Below, in pieces: positions 1 to 7,040 of a DNA stretch of 25,229 nucleotides. The position numbers were made by a program, and so were the translations under genes. The stretch is from JAPLYB01 sp964481435. GTDB lineage: Archaea > Nanobdellota > Nanobdellia > Pacearchaeales > UBA284. The notes under the pieces are model-generated. The model was given only the letters and a program-made list of their open reading frames with translations. It was not told the DNA's origin and searched no databases. Position 1 is the first letter of the stretch. Each line of letters begins with the position of its first letter. The stretch spans positions 1-25,229 of the forward strand of contig CAYZTH010000011.1 in the NCBI GenBank assembly GCA_964481435.1, in the 5' to 3' direction.

Positions 1-11
1 AGACGCAATTC

Positions 12-35
12 ATCTGTCAGTTAAAACAGACAGAT
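12..35. repeat. 7-bp inverted repeat (hairpin) at left edge
   Basis: ATCTGTC (12-18) and its exact complement GACAGAT (29-35) flank a 10-nt loop, followed by a short T-rich stretch. It could be a terminator of a gene left of the window or an operator. Nothing else is recognisable in 1-100. Confidence 0.45.
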
Positions 36-104
36 TTCTTGCTAACCTTTTAAAAGCATATCTGCAATCAAATATATAATAATTAAGAACTTTGATTATT
101 AAAA

Positions 105-120
105 GAAAGATTTAAAAAAG
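105..120 (+). promoter_or_regulatory. BRE/TATA promoter of the glycosyltransferase gene
   Basis: GAAAG followed by ATTTAAAAAAG fits an archaeal BRE plus TATA box. The box centre lies about 25 nt before the ATG at 139, so the transcript would be leaderless. The GAAAG-N-TTTAWAAA form recurs at four other genes in the window. Confidence 0.55.
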
Positions 121-138
121 ATTATATCGCTCTTCACG

Positions 139-1095
139 ATGAATAACCTTGTTTCGGTATGTGTTCCTACTTGGAATGAAGAGAAGACAATCGGATGCAC
201 ACTAAATTCTATTTTAAGGCAGAATTTTCCTGGGAAGATAGGGGTTCTTGTCTGTGCCAATGGCTGTACGGATAGAACTGCTGAAATTGTTAAATATCAT
301 GAAAAAAGAGATTCCAGGGTCAGATTGATTGAAATTCATGAAAGGGGAAAACCGGGCGCGTGGAACACTTGTGTAGACCAAGCGCAAAGTAATTATGTCA
401 TTTTCTGCGATGCTGATGTTTGTCTGGGAGACGATTCTATCGGTTTGCTTTATGGTAAATTAATATCAAGTGGAAAAACGGGTGTTACTGGTTTGATTAT
501 TCCGGTTTATAATGGTTCCGGATATTTTGCTGAATTTTTGTGGCCAAAACCAAAAGAAGATTTTGTCTCATCAAAAGACCATTTTTCTGGTGGGCTTTAT
601 GGTGTAAACAAAAGAAACTTACTAGAAAGAATGCACCAACTTGGGCTAGATAAAATGCCGGGGGACATAATTTCTGAAGACTTTTTCTTGGCAGTTTTGA
701 TCGGGGAGCAAAATCGTGATTTTTCGAGGGGCGCAGTAGCATATCATGTGGCTCCAAACTTAGTAGATTTTATATCTACTTGCTCTAGAAATCTAAGAGG
801 GAGAATGCAAATAACTGAACAATTTCCCGCGCTAATGGAAGAAGCGCATAGAATAAGGGGTATATACCCTGAAAATACCTTATTGAGTAAGGGAATTTAT
901 CATCTTTGCAAAATCGCTGAATCAAAGGATGTTTCTGAAGCTTATCAAAGAAGTTTATCCCTTTTAATTAGGGTCTTAGCAAAAGGCGTAATTAAAGTGA
1001 TAACTTATACTGGAAAAATTGGCACACTTCCATCAGAATGGCGTGTTGCAAAAAGTACGAAACGACCAATAGAACCTAGAGAGATGTATAGTTAA
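139..1095 (+). CDS. Family 2 glycosyltransferase
   Basis: A GT-A fold, family 2 glycosyltransferase of 318 aa, expected to move a sugar from a nucleotide-sugar donor to a lipid, glycan or protein acceptor at the cytoplasmic face of the membrane. The N-terminus carries the donor-binding opening (VPTWNEEKTI, residues 9-18) and NGCTDRT at 41-47. The metal-binding DXD is DADV at 91-94, a candidate catalytic acid pair ED lies at 180-181, and RGRMQ near 220-224 resembles the QxxRW helix. I see no convincing transmembrane helix, so it is probably soluble or peripheral. ATG 139 follows a BRE/TATA pair at leaderless distance. The stop overlaps the end of the convergent metG gene by 4 bp. The acceptor cannot be told from sequence. 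Confidence 0.88.
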   Translation: MNNLVSVCVPTWNEEKTIGCTLNSILRQNFPGKIGVLVCANGCTDRTAEIVKYHEKRDSRVRLIEIHERGKPGAWNTCVDQAQSNYVIFCDADVCLGDDSIGLLYGKLISSGKTGVTGLIIPVYNGSGYFAEFLWPKPKEDFVSSKDHFSGGLYGVNKRNLLERMHQLGLDKMPGDIISEDFFLAVLIGEQNRDFSRGAVAYHVAPNLVDFISTCSRNLRGRMQITEQFPALMEEAHRIRGIYPENTLLSKGIYHLCKIAESKDVSEAYQRSLSLLIRVLAKGVIKVITYTGKIGTLPSEWRVAKSTKRPIEPREMYS

Positions 1096-2918
1096 GAAAC
1101 CTTGCTTCCTGGCTCGATGTCTTTGTCGGGAGCAATTAAAAATACCTTTTTATGATCATCTGAGACAGCTGCAAGGATCATGCCCTTACTTTCTATGCCT
1201 TTCATTGTCCTTGGCTCTAAATTAATAAAAAGAACACAGCTTTTTCCTTTCAATTGATCTTTTGTGTAGTATTGTTTCAAGCCTGCGCAGACAACTCTTT
1301 TCTCTGAGCCTATGTCTATTGTAAGTTGGTATAACTTATCAGCTCCTTCAATGTCTTCTGCTTTCAAAATCTTGCCGACTCTAAGATTGAGTTTCTGCCA
1401 ATCATTGAATTGTACGTTTTCCATGCTGATGATTCCTGGAATCTCTGATTTATTAAGTTTTTCTTTAGAAGAAGAGAGAGGTAAGTTAGTATTTTTCTGG
1501 TTTGAATGTTGTGAACTTGATAGTTCAGACAAACCAGTGATTTCAATCTTCTTAAACAAAACATCTGCTTTCTTAATTTTGTCTGATTTGAAAATCTTAT
1601 CTATCTTGCTTGATGTTTCTGGGATGAAGCAGGAAAGATACTTTGAAACTTCTCTTATTGAATCAACAAGTTCATAGAGGACTCCTTTGTCTTTTGTTTC
1701 CCAGGGTTTTTTCTCTTGAATATATTCATTGCAGTTGTCAATGAACTCAAAGATTAGTAAAAGAGCCTTATCGACTTCATATTTTTCCATGAACTTCTCA
1801 ATCTCTTTTGTCTTGAATTTTTTTAGAAGTTTATTCTCTACTTTTTTCAGGCCATTTTGCTCTGCAAGGGCTGAAACTCGGCTTACAAGATTTCCAAGCT
1901 TATTTGCTAACTCTTTATTGTGCCTCTCAATCAATATTTCCTCTGAGAAGTCAGAATCTTCAAATACAGAGCACTTCAATAGGGAGTATCTTACGGAATC
2001 TGCACCATATTTATTTATCAATTCAATAGGGTCGATAACATTTCCTAGTGATTTTGAAATTTTCTTTCCACGTAGGTTCAGATAGCCATGAACTAGTAAT
2101 TTTTTTGGCAATTCAATCTTAGCAGACATCAATAATGCGGGCCATATTACAGAGTGAAACCAATTTATTCCCTTACCTATGACATGCAGGTCAGCAGGCC
2201 ATTTTTCCTTTGCTCCGGAAATATAATTTATTAAAGCATCTACCCAGACCCAAATCTTATATTCTTTATCTCCGGGAAAATCTACACCCCATTTCGCGCC
2301 TTTCCTTGAGATGCAGACATCTTTCAAATCTTCTTTTAATCTAGAGAGGATTTCATTTTTCTTAGATTCTGGAATAATATAATCTGAGACAAATTTGATA
2401 AGTTGTTTTTGATATTTTGAGAGCTTGAAAAAGTAAGCTTCTTCCTTCATTACATCGGGTTCTCGGTTATGCTCGGGACATTTGCCATCAACCAAATCTC
2501 TTTCTGTGATGAATGCCTCGCAACCAGAACAATAATATCCTTCATAGTGGCCTTTGTATATATCTTTATTCTTAATGACTTTTTTTAGAACTTCTTGAAC
2601 AATTTCAGTATGTTCTTTGGCAGTTGTCCTAATAAATTTATCATAGCTTATATTCAATTTTTTGCAGAGCTCTTGAAATAACCCCGTATTCTGGTCGATA
2701 AACTTTTTAACGGGAATACCTGCTTGTTCAGCTGCCTGAACATTTTTCTGGGCATTTTCATCAACACCTGTCAAGAAGAAAACTTTCCTGCCCTGAATTC
2801 TCTGCCATCTTGCTATTGAATCTGCAAGGGTCTTTTCAAAAGCATGGCCTATGTGGGGTTTTGCATTTACATAATCTATTGCAGTTGTGATATAAAACTT
2901 ATTTGATGTTTTTGCCAT
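1092..2918 (-). CDS. metG: Methionyl-tRNA synthetase with fused C-terminal tRNA-binding domain
   Basis: Charges tRNA-Met with methionine in the cytoplasm. The class I catalytic core has the HIGH motif (PHIGH, residues 21-25), a GVDENAQK substrate-pocket segment (51-58), a zinc-knuckle insertion with C130, C133, C147 and H150, WVDAL at 225-229 and the KMSKS loop as KISKS at 286-290. An anticodon-binding helical domain follows. A low-complexity Ser/Lys linker (about 466-492) then leads to an EMAP-II/Arc1p-type tRNA-binding OB domain (about 503-608). KISKSLGN and the single-knuckle insert look more like bacterial MetRS than the usual archaeal form, which suggests horizontal acquisition (inference). 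The start ATG follows a short AT-rich spacer, and the C-terminus abuts the convergent glycosyltransferase. Confidence 0.96.
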   Translation of the reverse strand: MAKTSNKFYITTAIDYVNAKPHIGHAFEKTLADSIARWQRIQGRKVFFLTGVDENAQKNVQAAEQAGIPVKKFIDQNTGLFQELCKKLNISYDKFIRTTAKEHTEIVQEVLKKVIKNKDIYKGHYEGYYCSGCEAFITERDLVDGKCPEHNREPDVMKEEAYFFKLSKYQKQLIKFVSDYIIPESKKNEILSRLKEDLKDVCISRKGAKWGVDFPGDKEYKIWVWVDALINYISGAKEKWPADLHVIGKGINWFHSVIWPALLMSAKIELPKKLLVHGYLNLRGKKISKSLGNVIDPIELINKYGADSVRYSLLKCSVFEDSDFSEEILIERHNKELANKLGNLVSRVSALAEQNGLKKVENKLLKKFKTKEIEKFMEKYEVDKALLLIFEFIDNCNEYIQEKKPWETKDKGVLYELVDSIREVSKYLSCFIPETSSKIDKIFKSDKIKKADVLFKKIEITGLSELSSSQHSNQKNTNLPLSSSKEKLNKSEIPGIISMENVQFNDWQKLNLRVGKILKAEDIEGADKLYQLTIDIGSEKRVVCAGLKQYYTKDQLKGKSCVLFINLEPRTMKGIESKGMILAAVSDDHKKVFLIAPDKDIEPGSKVS

Positions 2919-2951
2919 CTATGCTCAAGAAAGAGATAATTAAAAAGGTTT

Positions 2952-3665
2952 CTAAATTGCAACGTTCTTACTTGAATCTCGTGAAACTTTTGGGCTTGGA
3001 CCAACAAATCTTTCTCTGCTAAGAATCTTCACAGAGAACCCCTCTTTTTCTGGGCCGGGCAAGGCTCTGCTTATGCCCTCGATGTAAACTGAATAGCAAA
3101 CAACCTTGGCAACATGTGCTTGAAAAGAAATCTGCTTAATAGGTTCTTGAGCGTAGGGTGCTAAAACTTGGTTGTGATATTTTCCCCAGAGCAAACCAGG
3201 TCTTTGCGGATAGACTGCATTGGGAGTTCCGAAAAGCAGAGTATAAAATCTTCTTGCTTCGGTTCTTGTCCTCACATCAGTTAGCGATCTGCAGGTATCT
3301 GTTGCAATGACTTGGTGCCTTGCAAATGAAGAAACATAAACTGCATCATAACCCCTATCCTCTTTTGAGACTAAAGTCAAGAGTACTTCTGGGGGAGAAC
3401 CTTCTTTGTAGAGTCTTTCGAGTTTTGGACTTTTTTGTAATCTTTGAACTAAATTTTGAGAGAGATATGGTTTTCCTGCTCCCAGAGGATCCCTGACTAT
3501 CAGATTTCCGGTTAATATCCTTTTATGTTCAAGGCCCATAATAAAATTCTTTGCTTGATCTGAACCAGAGTCTGCCAAGAGCATTAACCTAGTGAGAAAT
3601 TGAAGAGGAACTACAAACCTTCCTGGAACAACCCCTATAAACAAGTCATCGATTGTTCTGACCAT
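2952..3665 (-). CDS. Hypothetical protein, probably the 3' part of a frameshifted gene
   Basis: I do not recognise this 237-aa protein. It is soluble-looking, with no signal peptide or clear membrane helix, and is poorer in lysine and richer in arginine than its neighbours. The frame stays open upstream of its ATG through ...SPIELGPGK. A second frame immediately upstream (3677-3787) starts at an ATG with a good promoter and ends at a TAG 11 nt before this ATG. Removing one TC unit from the TCTCTC tract at 3689-3694 joins the two into one 277-aa protein running through ...DLDRSPIELGPGKMVRTID. The apparent start at 3665 is therefore probably not the native one. It could be a real frameshift, a phase-variable tract or an assembly error. 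It ends 33 bp before the metG start, on the same strand. Confidence 0.72.
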   Translation of the reverse strand: MVRTIDDLFIGVVPGRFVVPLQFLTRLMLLADSGSDQAKNFIMGLEHKRILTGNLIVRDPLGAGKPYLSQNLVQRLQKSPKLERLYKEGSPPEVLLTLVSKEDRGYDAVYVSSFARHQVIATDTCRSLTDVRTRTEARRFYTLLFGTPNAVYPQRPGLLWGKYHNQVLAPYAQEPIKQISFQAHVAKVVCYSVYIEGISRALPGPEKEGFSVKILSRERFVGPSPKVSRDSSKNVAI

Positions 3666-3676
3666 CTTTCCGGGAC

Positions 3677-3787
3677 CTAGTTCAATTGGAGAGACCTGTC
3701 TAAGTCAATTTTTAGATCATATCTACCTGTAGCAAGAAGCAGAGGTAATCTTCCTTCTGCTGTTCCTGTTAAATTAAATCGCGTCAT
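3677..3787 (-). pseudogene. 5' fragment of the frameshifted hypothetical gene (36 codons)
   Basis: ATG at 3787 opens a 36-codon frame (starting MTRFNLTGTAEGRLP) that ends at TAG 3677-3679. It sits behind a TATA element (about 3816-3828 read on the minus strand) at leaderless distance. Its last residues run through the same bases as the first codons of the downstream frame, offset by what a 2-base insertion would give. The (TC)3 tract at 3689-3694 is the likeliest slip site. The alternative reading is a genuine short upstream ORF. Confidence 0.6.
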
Positions 3788-3815
3788 TTTCTTAGCCCGA
3801 GATATATTAAGATAA

Positions 3816-3830
3816 GGTTTTATAAATATT
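3816..3830 (+). promoter_or_regulatory. TATA box of tRNA-Gly, probably shared with the minus-strand gene
   Basis: GGTTTTATAAATATT contains TTTATAAATA (3819-3828) centred 26 nt before the first tRNA base. Read on the other strand the same bases give TTTATAAAACC about 35 nt before the ATG at 3787, so one TATA region may serve both directions. Confidence 0.7.
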
Positions 3831-3849
3831 TACTTTTTAGATAAAATGA

Positions 3850-3921
3850 GCGCTAGTTGTCTAATGGCTAGGATCTCACCTTCCCAAGGTGATTATCCGG
3901 GTTCGAATCCCGGCTGGCGCA
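3850..3921 (+). tRNA. tRNA-Gly (anticodon CCC)
   Basis: A complete cloverleaf of 72 nt. The acceptor stem GCGCTAG pairs with CTGGCGC (one G-U). The D arm GTCT pairs imperfectly with GGAT-side bases around an AATGGCTA loop. The anticodon stem TCACC/GGTGA closes the loop TTCCCAA, putting anticodon CCC at 3883-3885 (codon GGG). The T arm is CCGGG-TTCGAAT-CCCGG and the discriminator is A3921. CCA is not encoded. No intron is present. A T-tract follows immediately. Confidence 0.95.
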
Positions 3922-3932
3922 TTTTTTCTTTT
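3922..3932 (+). terminator. T-tract terminator after tRNA-Gly
   Basis: Six T residues, one C and four T residues start directly after the tRNA discriminator base, as expected of an archaeal oligo-T terminator. They also end the convergent small ORF at 3936. Confidence 0.6.
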
Positions 3933-3935
3933 AAT

Positions 3936-4283
3936 TTAAAATCCATCCACGATTCCAACACTTGGATAAACTTGTTGCCAAGTTCTACGATCTCTTTGGG
4001 TCATGCGACTTGTATCATACCACAACCTATACATTGTTGACTCAATTTCTGATTCTTCATGACAAACATATTCACAACTTGAGAAATCAGCACCCAAGGC
4101 AGTTTGCCCTGGTTCAATACATATGCATCGCTTACTAGAAAAACGACAGCTAGTCCCTTTATTGGGCCCCCTGCTTGGATTTTCTTGATTCACACAAACA
4201 GGAATTCTTGGAGTATCGGTTTGTACAGTTTGTGCCGCTATGCCTTTTCCGGTTTCTGTTCTTGCTTTTAAAGAAGTTGACAT
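3936..4283 (-). CDS. Small Cys-containing hypothetical protein
   Basis: A 115-aa frame I do not recognise. It has about six cysteines in the middle (a CVNQ segment, CRFSSKRCIC, then CEYVC), which could bind metal or form disulfides, but they do not match a zinc-ribbon spacing I know. No signal peptide is visible, so it would act in the cytoplasm if expressed. By eye it has 4 lysines and 10 arginines, unlike the lysine-rich housekeeping genes nearby. It is convergent with tRNA-Gly, ending 14 bp after it. A TATA-like TTATAAATA lies about 75 nt before the ATG. Whether it is translated is uncertain. Confidence 0.5.
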   Translation of the reverse strand: MSTSLKARTETGKGIAAQTVQTDTPRIPVCVNQENPSRGPNKGTSCRFSSKRCICIEPGQTALGADFSSCEYVCHEESEIESTMYRLWYDTSRMTQRDRRTWQQVYPSVGIVDGF

Positions 4284-4357
4284 TTTGATTATACTTATTT
4301 TAACTTTTTGAGTTTTTAATCTTTATTGTTCTGTCCTATGTATTATATTTGACAATA

Positions 4358-4365
4358 TTTATAAG
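4358..4365 (+). promoter_or_regulatory. TATA box upstream of the hairpin leader and ABC transporter
   Basis: TTTATAAG sits in an AT-rich stretch. A start about 25 nt downstream (near 4388) would give either a leader of about 160 nt for the transporter at 4549 or a separate small RNA. The same bases could serve the divergent ORF at 4283. Confidence 0.5.
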
Positions 4366-4390
4366 TCATAATTTCTTTGAAGAAAATGTA

Positions 4391-4518
4391 TGTTAGTCGA
4401 GACTCTCAACATAAGGGGCTCTGCCCCTTCATAAACCCCGACCAAATACAAAATACTGGCTTGGTGACTCTAGACCCTTCATAAACTCGTATGGGGCAAA
4501 ACCCCCTAACAAGTCACC
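4391..4518 (+). repeat. GC-rich hairpin and direct-repeat element in the ABC transporter leader
   Basis: In otherwise AT-rich DNA this stretch holds three structures. A 7-bp hairpin AAGGGGC-TCT-GCCCCTT lies at 4413-4429. A GGGG-CAAAA-CCCC hairpin lies at 4493-4505. It is enclosed by GGTGACT (4463-4469) pairing with AGTCACC (4512-4518). The 12-mer CCCTTCATAAAC occurs twice, exactly 50 nt apart (4425-4436 and 4475-4486), and GACTCT also occurs twice (4401, 4466). TGTTAG (4391-4396) complements CTAACA (4506-4511), which would form a pseudoknot with the outer stem. It could be a cis-regulatory leader, a small structured RNA, or a remnant of a palindrome-bearing mobile element. It contains no ORF. 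Confidence 0.65.
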
Positions 4519-4548
4519 CCCTGGTCCAACAAACCAATTAGATGTAAA

Positions 4549-6408
4549 ATGGCAGAAAAGAAAAAAAAACAAGATAAAAACAGAGATATTTATGACAGAG
4601 ATAGCTTGTGCACGGGTAAAACTGCAAAACCTAGAAACAAGTGGCAGATTGATTTTAAGTATAATCTAAGAACCTATATGGGATTTTTGAAAAAATACTG
4701 GCCATTGATTGTGGTAATCATGCTTGTCTTACTTATAATTGAGGCAGCTTTCCTTATTGACAAATTCTTGTTCAAGATAGTGATTGATAAAGGAACTGAT
4801 TTTTTAGCAGGAACTCTTGCAAAAGATGCATTCTCTAAGATATTAATCACTGTTGCAATTGTATTCTTATCATTGGTCATCTTCAGATCATTCATGAAGT
4901 GGCTCAGGATACACCTAATTAATATTCTAGAATCTAAACTAATCGCTGACCTGAAAAGAAAATTCTTTAATCATATTATAAAGTTATCTCATTCATTCCA
5001 TACAAGCCATAAAACAGGTTCATTAATATCAAAACTTTTGAGAGGAGCTGGTTCAATGGAGAGGATGACTGACTCGGTGTTATTCAGCTTTGTGCCTTTG
5101 CTATTCAATCTAGTTGTTGTTTCAGTATCAATACTCTACTTTGATTGGGTATCTGCACTTACTGTATTCTTGACTGCTGTTGCTTTCCTAGTTTACACTT
5201 ATTTTGTCCAGATCTGGCAAAAAGAGGCCAATATCCAAGTAAATGAAGCAGAGGATTTTGAAAAAGCGAATATAAGTGATTTCTTGATAAATATAGATTC
5301 AATAAAGTATTTTGGAAAAGAGAGCAGGATAGAGGGCAGATATCATGATATAAGCGAGAGAACAAAAAAATACTTCTTAAAACACTGGCACTACTTTAGA
5401 TGGTTGGATTCTGTGCAAGAAATCATCCTGGGCATAGGGACTTTCTTAATAATCCTGTTCCCGATACTTGGCTTGCTTAATGGGGCACTTACCATCGGAA
5501 CTTTGGTATTTATCTATACTGCTTATGCAAGCGCCCTGGGTACTTTGATGGGATTCGGATGGGGAATAAGAGGCTATTATCTATCGATGGCTGATTTTGA
5601 TGCTTTGTTCAGATATGGAAAAATCGAACAAGATGTTAAAGACAAGAAAGGCGCAGTAGACTTAAAAGTCGAGAATGGAAATATAGAATTTAAGAACATC
5701 ACTTTTAAGTATGGCCCAAGAACACTGTTCAAGAATTTCAGTTTAAAAATTCCAAAACACAAAAAAATTGCTTTAGTTGGCCATTCAGGCTGTGGAAAAA
5801 CAACACTGATAAAGCTCTTGTACCGGTTCTATGATGTGAATGAGGGAGCAATATTGGTTGATGACAAAGATATAAGGGATTCCAAACAAGAATCTTTGAG
5901 AGAAGAAATGGCAATTGTTCCCCAGGAGTGTGTGTTATTTGATGATACGATATACAATAATATAGCCTTCTCAAAACCAAATGCGACAAGAGCAGAAGTT
6001 CTAGAAGCTATCAAATTTGCGCAGCTTGATGAAATCATAAAAAGTTTCCCGTGCAAAGAGAACACAATAGTTGGAGAGAGAGGAGTCAAACTTTCAGGAG
6101 GAGAAAAGCAGAGAGTATCCATAGCAAGGGCGCTCCTTGCAGACAAAAAAGTCCTTGTTCTTGATGAAGCCACATCCTCCCTAGATTCACAGACAGAACA
6201 TGAAATACAAAGAGACCTATACAATTTAATGGAAGGACGAACAACAATAATAATCGCGCATAGACTATCAACGGTCATGAATGCTGATGAAATAGTTGTC
6301 CTTGAAAAAGGAAAAATTGTCCAAAAAGGAAAGCACCTTGAACTTATTAGACAGAAAGGAGTCTATAAAAATCTCTGGGACCTGCAGAAGGGCGGATATA
6401 TTGAATAG
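4549..6408 (+). CDS. ABC exporter half-transporter (membrane domain plus ATPase)
   Basis: A 619-aa fused transporter of the exporter (MsbA/Atm1/multidrug) type that would work as a homodimer. After a charged N-terminal tail (about 1-50) comes a six-helix membrane domain (about 55-350). The first helix lies near KYWPLIVVIMLVLLIIEAAF, and the characteristic intracellular-loop charge pattern is present. The ATPase domain has Walker A GHSGCGKTT at 411-419, Q-loop IVPQE near 462, the LSGGE signature near 514, Walker B VLVLDEATSS near 534-543 and the H-loop AHR near 569-571, so it looks catalytically intact. The substrate is unknown. It is preceded by an unusually long GC-rich leader, and its stop lies 2 bp from that of the convergent GNAT gene. 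Confidence 0.93.
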   Translation: MAEKKKKQDKNRDIYDRDSLCTGKTAKPRNKWQIDFKYNLRTYMGFLKKYWPLIVVIMLVLLIIEAAFLIDKFLFKIVIDKGTDFLAGTLAKDAFSKILITVAIVFLSLVIFRSFMKWLRIHLINILESKLIADLKRKFFNHIIKLSHSFHTSHKTGSLISKLLRGAGSMERMTDSVLFSFVPLLFNLVVVSVSILYFDWVSALTVFLTAVAFLVYTYFVQIWQKEANIQVNEAEDFEKANISDFLINIDSIKYFGKESRIEGRYHDISERTKKYFLKHWHYFRWLDSVQEIILGIGTFLIILFPILGLLNGALTIGTLVFIYTAYASALGTLMGFGWGIRGYYLSMADFDALFRYGKIEQDVKDKKGAVDLKVENGNIEFKNITFKYGPRTLFKNFSLKIPKHKKIALVGHSGCGKTTLIKLLYRFYDVNEGAILVDDKDIRDSKQESLREEMAIVPQECVLFDDTIYNNIAFSKPNATRAEVLEAIKFAQLDEIIKSFPCKENTIVGERGVKLSGGEKQRVSIARALLADKKVLVLDEATSSLDSQTEHEIQRDLYNLMEGRTTIIIAHRLSTVMNADEIVVLEKGKIVQKGKHLELIRQKGVYKNLWDLQKGGYIE

Positions 6409-6410
6409 GA

Positions 6411-6929
6411 TTAAGTTTTAAGACCAAGTCTCCGCGAAGCTTCTGCTAAATCTATTTTATACCAGACTGTTGTTCTTCCTGGAAAATCTCTAAGAGAAAA
6501 TGCTTTACGGATACGTCTTGGAAATCCTTCACGAGTTATTACCCTTGCTCCTAGGCCTTCCATCAATCCCCGGCTTTTCATATTACTATCCCAGGTTCTT
6601 GCAAAAGCAGTCTTAACCTCATTCATCTGATTTAAAGTATACTTCACAAGATTTGTTGCAAGACCTGCCCTTCTTAGATTATCTCTGACTGCTATCCAAT
6701 CAACATAACAATCATCTCCAAAAACAGCCCATCCCATTGATGCTAGAATTGTTGGGGAATTATCCTCTGGAATCACCGCTGCCTTTCCCTCTGCATCTCG
6801 CCATTCTTGCAGAAAACCATCAATTCCACCGGGCCTTTGTGAAAGAGGCGGGAGATACTCACTTTCTGTTGATTTAAAAAAATCAAATAAGTACATATTA
6901 TCCCCTGGGCGATATTCTCTGATTATCAT
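6411..6929 (-). CDS. GNAT family N-acetyltransferase
   Basis: A 172-aa protein with one GNAT fold, which would transfer acetyl from acetyl-CoA to an unknown amine. The acetyl-CoA-binding motif A is the segment VDWIAVRDNLRRAGLATNLV (about residues 76-95), with RRAGLA as the R/QxxGxA pyrophosphate loop. The opening MIIREYRPGD is a typical first strand for the family. Near the C-terminus an Arg-rich stretch (RRIRKAFSLRDFPGR) is unusual. ATG 6929 has the TATA box GTTTATAAATT about 24 nt upstream (6948-6958), consistent with a leaderless message. It converges on the ABC transporter with a 2-bp gap. Confidence 0.85.
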   Translation of the reverse strand: MIIREYRPGDNMYLFDFFKSTESEYLPPLSQRPGGIDGFLQEWRDAEGKAAVIPEDNSPTILASMGWAVFGDDCYVDWIAVRDNLRRAGLATNLVKYTLNQMNEVKTAFARTWDSNMKSRGLMEGLGARVITREGFPRRIRKAFSLRDFPGRTTVWYKIDLAEASRRLGLKT

Positions 6930-7040
6930 GGGAATTCTGTGACTTTCAATTTATAAACTTAATCATCATTAGATATCTTTATAAATATAAATTTGCAATA
7001 ATCTAAACGAAAACAAAGGAATAATAGAAAAGAGGCAAGA

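Noticed and set aside
497..757. 86-codon minus-strand frame
   Set aside because: It is antisense to the catalytic middle of the glycosyltransferase and has no recognisable motif.
3846..4040. 64-codon plus-strand frame
   Set aside because: It runs through the tRNA-Gly gene and its terminator, so it cannot be a real protein gene.
3850..4283. Integrated element using tRNA-Gly as attachment site
   Set aside because: I saw no second copy of the tRNA 3' end and no integrase gene, so the small ORF behind the tRNA is not enough.
5829..6278. 149-codon minus-strand frame inside the ABC transporter
   Set aside because: It is antisense to the Walker B and signature regions of a well-supported gene and shows no protein-like motif.
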